Translations under genes and position numbers: made by a program | Shown here: in pieces, positions 58,660 to 64,000 of the stretch | How positions within the stretch are numbered: the stretch's first letter is position 1 | How the letters are laid out: every line of letters begins with the position of its first letter | The notes under the pieces: model-generated | The model's input: the letters and a program-made list of their open reading frames with translations, nothing else | The model's database searches: none | Told to the model about the DNA's origin: nothing | DNA from: Cenococcum geophilum 1.58 | Taxonomy: Eukaryota > Ascomycota > Dothideomycetes > Gloniales > Gloniaceae | Reading direction: 5' to 3' | DNA: 64,000 nt | Assembly (NCBI GenBank): GCA_001692895.1 | Contig: KV748190.1 | Coordinates: 211,645-275,644 of the forward strand

Positions 58660-58735
58660 GTAAACTGTACAAATTGTACAAATTGTACGAATTGTACGAA
58701 TTGTACGAATTGTAAAAACTGTATAAATTGTAACT
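58660..58735 (+). repeat. 10-bp tandem repeat (TGTACAAAT/TGTACGAAT)
   Basis: Six or seven units of TTGTACGAAT or TTGTACAAAT, degenerating to TTGTAAAAAC and TGTATAAAT at the right. Confidence 0.85.
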
Positions 58736-58895
58736 ATATAAATTATAATTATCTTATATAATAACCAAATTATTACATATTTCCATAGATTTCTGTAGTA
58801 TACTTTTAAATATATTTATATTATAACTATATAAAATGTAGAGCTATCTACTTTAGGCGTTAAGGGGGAAGCCTCTCGCGGAGGCTCTAAATCAT

Positions 58896-59052
58896 CTGCT
58901 TGCCTACCTGCCTGCCTACCTGCCTGCCTGCTTGCCTGCCTGCCTGCCTACCTGCCTGCCTGCCTGCCTGCCTGCCTGCTTGTCTACCTACCTACCTACC
59001 TGTCTGTCTGTCTATACCTACCCGTCTACGCCTACCTATCTGTGCCTACCTG
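58896..59052 (+). repeat. CCTG/CCTA tetranucleotide microsatellite
   Basis: Long run of CTGC/CTAC tetramers (CCTGCCTGCCTACC..) turning into CTGTCTGTCTAT toward the right. A 75-codon open frame across it (58932-59159) is low-complexity and not a gene. Confidence 0.9.
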
Positions 59053-59139
59053 TCTATGTCACCTTGATTCGATCGATCGATCGAATCGTTTATCGTGTTC
59101 GCTGGCTGGTCGTTCGAACGGTTGTCGTGTGGCTCTGGC

Positions 59140-59335
59140 GACGGTCGTGGTGGCGATGACGACGGTCGTCTGGCTCTGACGGTCGTCTAGCTCTGGCGAC
59201 GGTCATCTGGCTCCGGCGACAGTCGTCTGGCTCTGACGACGGTCGTCTGGCTCTGACGGTCGTCTGGCTCTGACGGTCGTTCTAGCTCTGGCGACGGTCG
59301 TCTGGCTCCGGCGACGGTCGTCTGCTGGCTGTCGT
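59140..59335 (+). repeat. GACGGTCGTCTGGCTCTG minisatellite
   Basis: About ten units of 12 or 18 bp built from GGCTCTGACGGTCGTC and GGCTCTGGCGACGGTCGTC. It is rich in CpG, which shows that neither RIP nor CpG decay has operated here. Confidence 0.88.
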
Positions 59336-59479
59336 TCTGGTGTCTTCCTAGGTAGGGAGGATGTAAGGAAGGGTAAAAAATGAGGTGGCTACCTAGTGTG
59401 TATAGGGGGTATACTTGGCAGAGGCCACGTGTAGGAGGCTATCGGGAATATAGCGGGACCCGATAGTAGTGTGTCCCGC

Positions 59480-60084
59480 GCACACACAAAGGCTTTGTGT
59501 AGAGCTTCGTGTAGAGCCTCCATATGCAGAGCTTCGCGGCAGAGCCTCGTGCAGAGCCCTCTATATGTAGAGCTTCGTGTAGAGCTTCGTAGAGCTTTAT
59601 GCAGAGCTCGTGTAGAGCTTCATATAGAGCTTTGTGCAGAGCTTCGTGTAGAGCTTCGTGCAGAGCCTCTGTACGTAGAGCTTCGTGGTAGAGCTTCGTG
59701 CAGAGCCTTGTATAGAGCTTCGTGTAGAGCTTCGTGTAGAGCTTTGTACAGAGCCTCGTGCAAAGCTTCGTGTAGAGCTTCGTGTAGAGCTTCGTGTAGA
59801 GCTTCGTGTAGAGCTTCGTGTAGAGCTTCGTGCAGAGCTTCGTGCACGAATTCGTGCAGAACTTCGTGTAGAGCCTCGTGCAGAGCCTCTATACGCAGAG
59901 CTTTGTGTAGAGCCTTGTGTAAAGCCTCGTGCAAAGCTTCGTGTAGAGCTTCGTGTAGAGCTTCGTGCAAAGCTTAGTGTAGAGCTTCGTGTAGAGCTTC
60001 GTGCAGAGCTTCGTGCAGAGCTTCGTGCAGAGCTTTGTGTAAAGCCTTGTGCAGAGCTTTGTATAGAGCCTCGTGCAGAGCCTC
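59480..60084 (+). repeat. 12-bp minisatellite AGAGCTTCGTGT, intact copy
   Basis: Around fifty tandem 12-bp units, AGAGCTTCGTGT/AGAGCTTCGTGC with variants such as AGAGCCTCTGTA. Because 12 is a multiple of three and the unit has few stops, several phases stay open: 59471-59977 and 59685-60167 on plus, 59620-59970 and 59889-60158 on minus, giving Cys-Arg-Ala-Ser, Val-Glu-Leu-Arg and His-Glu-Ala-Leu repeats. These are by-products of the repeat and I do not call them genes. A RIP-degraded array of the same unit is at 14665-14825. Confidence 0.92.
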
Positions 60085-60355
60085 TGCATCAGGAAATTTT
60101 TTTTAGGCACGTTGTTGCAAGCGAAAATCGGGGTCTGCAAAACCTGCGTAAGTCGCAATTTTGGTAATTTGCGGCGATTTGCAGCAATTTGCTACAAATA
60201 CATACAGTAGATAAGGCAGGCGCGTGCATAGGTAGCCTATGTGTTTGCAGCAAATTGCTGCAAATCGCCGCAAATTGCCAAAATTGCAACTTACGCAGGT
60301 TTTGCAGACCCCAATTTTCGTTTGCAACAACGCGCCCAAAAAAAAATCCTGATGA
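60085..60355. repeat. Foldback (long inverted repeat) element
   Basis: Two ~115-bp arms, about 60086-60200 and 60240-60355, are nearly perfect reverse complements, joined by a ~40-bp loop containing CAGGCGCGTGCATAGG. The arms start CATCAGGAAATTTTTTTT, then CACGTTGTTGCAAGCGAAAA, and include GGTCTGCAAAACCTGCG and GCAATTTGC repeats. It is a MITE-like structure and shares its end with 58440. Short open frames here (60089-60377) are by-products. Confidence 0.88.
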
Positions 60356-60357
60356 TA

Positions 60358-60491
60358 AGGATACCGTACTATATTAATAGGAATATAGCAATCTAGCTAT
60401 GCACTATATATTCGGCTTACTATTTTACCTTAGCCTTATAGGTGGTTAAACCCTATATAGGGTTAATATATACCTAGCGTATATAATATAT
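60358..60491. other. Short AT-rich spacer
   Basis: 134 bp with no gene between the TIR element and the Gypsy-D LTR. RIP-like composition again. Confidence 0.6.
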
Positions 60492-60849
60492 TGTCACGAA
60501 GTGAGTATAAGCGGTAATAATATATAGCAAGGTAGATATTATTAAGCTATATATATAAACTGTGTAAGAAGTCAAGACGTTATATAAGAAGAGAAGGTAG
60601 GAAATGGGAGGAAAGGGCATATATCGTTAACTTGGTTACTTAGTTAATATATATATAGGGCAGAATAGGGTTTAGGTTATAGTCCTAGCAGAACTTAGCA
60701 GAATTTAGTAGAACTTAGCAGAATATAGTAGAATGCCGTAGATTGCCGTTAGATTGCTATTAGATTGCTATTTCGCGGTTAGTCTCTAATTGCTAAGTTA
60801 GTAGAAGTAGGTGGATGTGTATAAGGTGTTACGGGGGTGTCCTATAACA
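60492..60849 (-). repeat. Gypsy-D 3' LTR
   Basis: 358 bp. On the minus strand begins TGTTATAGGACACCCCC and ends CACTTCGTGACA, giving regular TG..CA ends. It is less RIP-changed than the body. It contains a short direct repeat of AGCAGAACTT/AGTAGAACTT (60688-60735). The outer five bases are TATAT; the matching copy is outside the window. Confidence 0.8.
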
Positions 60850-60869
60850 GTACCCCCCCTTTAAACTTA

Positions 60870-63039
60870 AGCTTCTGTGAGATAGGGCTATAGTAGTTCT
60901 AGGTAGAGTTTATAAAAGTCTTCTACGGCTTATATAAGTCCTATAGAGTTAATAGGTTCCTATAAGGACTTAGTAAAGCCTTTCCATTTTATAAGATATA
61001 TATATTAGCGTTTCCGTTTATTATACTTAATATTATTAATTCTTTTAATAAAGTACTCATTCTTACTATCTACTTTAACTAGTAAGGGAAGGTCCTATAT
61101 CTGTTTAGACAGGGCGTTTAATACGGGGGCAATAGGATGGAGGACTGACGTATAGAATATAGGGTGGATTTTAACCGTATTAGGGAGCTTTAATTAGTAG
61201 GAGTAAGAGGAGACAACCTTCTTAACCTTATAAGGGCTAGCGTTCTTTTAATTAAGTTTCTTAGCAGGTTGTTTTATATTTAAATTTCTTATATCTAGCC
61301 AGACGAAGTTACTAATTTAATAGGCCAGTGCTAGGGTTTGTTTCTTATTCGCTACGGCTTTATAGATAGATTAGGCCCATATTATTTCGTTAGTAAGAAA
61401 CTATTATAGTTCCTCTATCTTTTTTACGAATTTGTTTACTTCTATAACCTATAAGGCTTAATAAGCGGGGCGAGGAACGTTGCTAAAGGGTTTAAAACCT
61501 ATTTATAAATACTAGCCGTAGTTAGCTAGGAACGGGGAGACCTTTATAGTTTCTAAGACGGAATTATTTATTATAAACTTGGTAAATGCTAGCCAGTTAA
61601 CTTAATTATCTTATAAGTATAACGTGTATATCTAAATATACTATTCCATTATAGTATTTATATATTCCGTTTAACTATCCGTTTCTAAGTAGTATGCTAT
61701 AAATAATAGTGCTTTAATATAGAGTTGGGTAGTTAGTTCTTCCTAGAATATAAAGATAAACTAGCTACCTCTATTAGAGATAATCGTTTTAGGGAGTCCG
61801 TAGAGTTTCTATACGTAATTTAGGAATAGTTAGGCAACGGCAGGCGTTAATATATCGGGACAGGCGATTAAGTGTCTTATCTTAGATAGTTGGTCTATAA
61901 CTACTATAATATTTATATAGCCTTTACTTTTAGGGAGGTTAATAATAAAGTTAATTAAGATATCCTTCTATCTTTGGTCTGGAACAGGCAGTGGCTTTAA
62001 AAGACCGTTATATATCTTATGCGAGTCTTTAGCTTATTAGTAGGTGTAGCAGCTAGAGACGTACCTTTATATTATATTATATATATTCGGCCAGTAATAC
62101 TCCTATTAAAGTAGTTCTAGGGTCTTTCCTTAGCCTAGGTAGCTAGCGACAGGTAGATTATATACGTGTTTAAGGAGCTTAAGCTTAAGCTTATTATAAT
62201 TAGGGATAACTAGACAGTTCTAGTAATACAAGCGGTTTCCACAAGCTTCGTATTTACTTAAAGAAATCTTTTTAGAGCATCTAATGCTATCTTAAATTAG
62301 CTTAAGCGTTTCTTAGATAAACTCGTTATTTAGGTATTTATTAACTATAATCTATTTAATCGGTTAATTAGTTATTTTAAGGACGTATACCGTAAGGTCT
62401 TCGGCAAGAGGGTTAAATAGTTTAGGGCGAAGTAGGGTCTAATTTTAGTAAGAGCGCGCTTCTTCTAGGGCTAGCGCGTCTTATAAGCGTTAGGTTAAGG
62501 CATTAGGCTTCTAACCTTAAACGCCTAAGTGGTATATAATTAAGAATTAGAAGCGTAACAAATATTCTAACTAGCGGGCTTAATAATAACTTAGCTGTTT
62601 TATAGTCGTAAAGTACTATAGGTTCTTATAGTCGCTAAGGACCTTAATTAGAAATCCGGCGCCTTCTAGTTTAGGTTACTATTGCTTAAAGCATCTAATA
62701 ATAGCTAGTAATTCTTTATTATAGATCTCGTAATTATATTTAGCAGGGCTTAGTTATTTTAAGAAGTATACTATAGGGCGTAATACTCCTTCTTTATTAT
62801 ATTAAGACAGAATACCTCTAGTAACGTAATTAAATAAGTCGGCTTCTATAATACTTATTTATTCTAAGTTAAAGTATTAGAGTATAGATATAGTAGTAAA
62901 TATAATCTTTAGATAAGTAAGGGCCTTCTTATATTCCTTATTAAAGATAAAAGCTTTACCCTTTTAGGTTAAAGTAATAAGGGGTAAAACTAGGGCGGAG
63001 AAGTTATTAATAAACCGTTAGTAGAAATTAGTAAATCCT
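60870..63039 (-). pseudogene. Gypsy-D pol: RT end, RNase H, integrase, chromodomain
   Basis: Minus strand from the Gypsy-E insertion downward: end of RT and RNase H (about 63039-62500), integrase about 62060-61350 (DSHKIYNGLLKPLPVPDQ, then INIIVVIDQLSK for the first Asp, TIISNRGSQF with the second Asp now Asn, YTNTIMEQY-like third box), a C-terminal region with KIHPIFYTSVLHPI near 61150, and a chromodomain at about 61020-60940 (YIYLIKWKGFTKSL-EPINS). The frame ends near 60870. RIP stops throughout. Confidence 0.85.
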
Positions 63040-63044
63040 ATAAA

Positions 63045-63465
63045 TATAACAAAGCCTTATAGCAGGAACTATAGTGGACTTATTAATAGGCTAGGTATAT
63101 AGGTAAATAAGAAGTTAATAATATAATAATAACTAGTAGAGTGGTTGCCTAATAGATTAACTCTAATTATATTCTAAGATTTACTATAAAGGAGAGAACT
63201 ATCTAGGTAGGGACTGTAGTCCTTTAAATATATAACCGTACTTCTAAGAAATCCCCTTTATATATAAGGTACGTATACTCTATTTACTCTATTATAGATT
63301 ATATAAATTTTATAAATTATATAGATTACGTTATATAACCTTAGTTATTATTCCTTATTACATAGCTCTATTAGCTCTATCTTAGACCGTGCCTAAATTA
63401 ACTAACTAGCTTCTTTTAACTCCTCTTTAAGTAGTTATAATATTGTACTTAAAGCGTTTATAATA
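63045..63465 (-). repeat. Gypsy-E 3' LTR
   Basis: A 421-bp LTR. The plus strand starts TATAACAAAGCC (from TGTAACGGAACC) and ends at GCGTTTATAATA (from GCGTCCGTAACA). It is more mutated than the Gypsy-B LTR. Confidence 0.88.
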
Positions 63466-64000
63466 CTATCTCCCTCCTCTTTATCTTCGTCCTTAAAGAT
63501 CCTAAATATTTTAAAGTTATTTACTAGAGGTGTAATATCCGTCTAATTAATTTAGTTAATATTATTGCTTATTATACCTAAAGCTTCTTCTTCTTCTTCA
63601 ACCGTTCGTTATGCTCGCACTATTACTATAATATTATCTTTAGGTGAAATTATACTATCTCTATATTCTTGCTATTTAAAAGAGGGGTTAGTCTATATTA
63701 CGTTAGCGAGTCCATCTTCGCAATAACCGTCCTTTTACTTAAAGTATACTAAAGCGAATATTTATTTATTTTATAACGTTTACTCTATCTCTAATACTAA
63801 ATATATATAACCTATTACTCTTAATAGTTATCTAGTTCCTTAATTAATTTATCTTAGGGTTTTATATTTAATCTGCTATTACGCGGCTAGATAATAAACT
63901 ATTAGTTGCCCTAGTAAAGTTACGCTATTTCTGTAATACTAAATAGGAGGCTGCCAAAGCTTAGTAACGGGCCCTTAAGTCTTATCTTACGGCGTCTACT
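63350..64000 (-). pseudogene. Gypsy-E polyprotein C-terminal extension
   Basis: The minus strand carries the same C-terminal tail as Gypsy-A/B, including INQIN-TDITPLVNNF and KDEDKEEGDSIINALSTILRL. It passes through the LTR boundary at 63465 in frame and ends at a TAA/TAG pair near 63350. The upstream chromodomain is outside the window. Confidence 0.75.

Larger units (their letters stand above)
58440..60355. mobile_element. TIR element filled with minisatellites, TA target duplication
   Basis: Left end TCATCAGGAAAATTTTTTTT, then GGGGTCGTTGTTGC. The right end on the minus strand reads TCATCAGGATTTTTTTTTGG, then GCGCGTTGTTGC. Both are flanked by TA (58438-58439, 60356-60357), as for Tc1/mariner-type elements. 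No transposase is present. The interior is a left arm with GGCAAATTGCC palindromes, four different tandem arrays and a 270-bp foldback. Base composition is normal: CA, TG and CG abound, so RIP has not acted. Alternatively only the foldback (60085-60355) is the mobile unit and 58440 is a stray copy of its end. Confidence 0.6.
60492..64000 (-). mobile_element. Gypsy-D, chromovirus LTR retrotransposon, partial
   Basis: Minus-strand element whose 3' LTR is at 60492-60849 and whose body runs to 63039. Gypsy-E is inserted there (63045), and the 5' part of D lies beyond the window. It has a chromodomain and belongs to a third Gypsy family, distinct from A/B/E and C. A C7 run at 60852-60858 next to the LTR is the complement of the polypurine tract. 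Confidence 0.85.
63045..64000 (-). mobile_element. Gypsy-E, member of the Gypsy-A/B family, 3' end only
   Basis: The left end (its 3' LTR) is inserted in Gypsy-D pol. The flanking pentamer is ATAAA (63040-63044); the partner is beyond the window. The body matches Gypsy-A about 12930-13460 and Gypsy-B 20841-21400 in reverse complement. Confidence 0.88.

Noticed and set aside
58932..59159. 75-codon frame rich in Pro-Ala-Cys-Leu
   Set aside because: Lies on a CCTG microsatellite and the following CpG-rich array; low-complexity by-product.
59471..60167. Overlapping open frames of 89-168 codons on both strands with Cys-Arg-Ala-Ser, Val-Glu-Leu-Arg and His-Glu-Ala-Leu repeats
   Set aside because: They follow from a 12-bp repeat (a multiple of three) that lacks stops in several phases. 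No initiation context, composition or similarity supports a protein.
60089..60377. Several 60-78 codon frames on both strands
   Set aside because: They come from the two arms of the foldback, which mirror each other; no protein similarity.

Overview
The window looks like a transposon graveyard from a filamentous ascomycete (Pezizomycotina-type fungus). I see no intact host gene, tRNA or rRNA. Almost every base belongs to a retrotransposon or DNA transposon carrying the footprint of repeat-induced point mutation (RIP). TpA is in great excess. CpA, TpG and, inside the elements, CpG are depleted. The reading frames of recognisable proteins are broken almost only by TAA and TAG where relatives have CAA, CAG or TGG. 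TGA stops are rare.

Layout. 1-584: Copia integrase fragment (+). 585-~5470: minus-strand Copia-1, 5'-truncated, abutting a different Copia gag ('Copia-F', minus, ~5471-5935 and 13892-~14403). Copia-F is split by Gypsy-A (+, 5936-13886, target duplication TTTAG). 14404-15487: minisatellites, a hairpin and a little unmutated sequence. 15496-34258: a three-level nest. A hAT transposon (8-bp duplication GTAACAGG) holds a Tad/I-like LINE (16905-32353, 14-bp duplication), which holds Gypsy-B (20414-28448, duplication ACGTA). 34267-38854: unassigned AT-rich DNA with a less mutated island and a decayed minus-strand coding tract. 38855-51588: Copia-2 (+), interrupted by Gypsy-C (-, 42461-49258, duplication ATAAA). 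52141-58361: Copia-3 (+, duplication TTATT). 58440-60355: an unmutated element with terminal inverted repeats, filled with minisatellites. 60492-64000: Gypsy-D (-), interrupted at 63045 by Gypsy-E (-, same family as A and B), running off the window.

Nearly every insertion could be placed to the base from its LTRs or inverted repeats plus the target duplication. Where an insertion splits a protein, removing it together with one duplication copy restores the reading frame: hAT transposase, LINE endonuclease, Copia-2 pol and Copia-F gag. That gives a relative order: hAT, then LINE, then Gypsy-B; Copia-2, then Gypsy-C; Copia-F, then Gypsy-A; Gypsy-D, then Gypsy-E.

The least expected observations are: a long carboxy-terminal extension of the Gypsy-A/B/E polyprotein that stays open through the start of the 3' LTR; the minisatellite-filled inverted-repeat element that has escaped RIP; a 12-bp minisatellite occurring both pristine and RIP-degraded; and a short 3' noncoding module shared by Copia and Gypsy elements. 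Domain ends marked 'about' were judged by eye from translated motifs.
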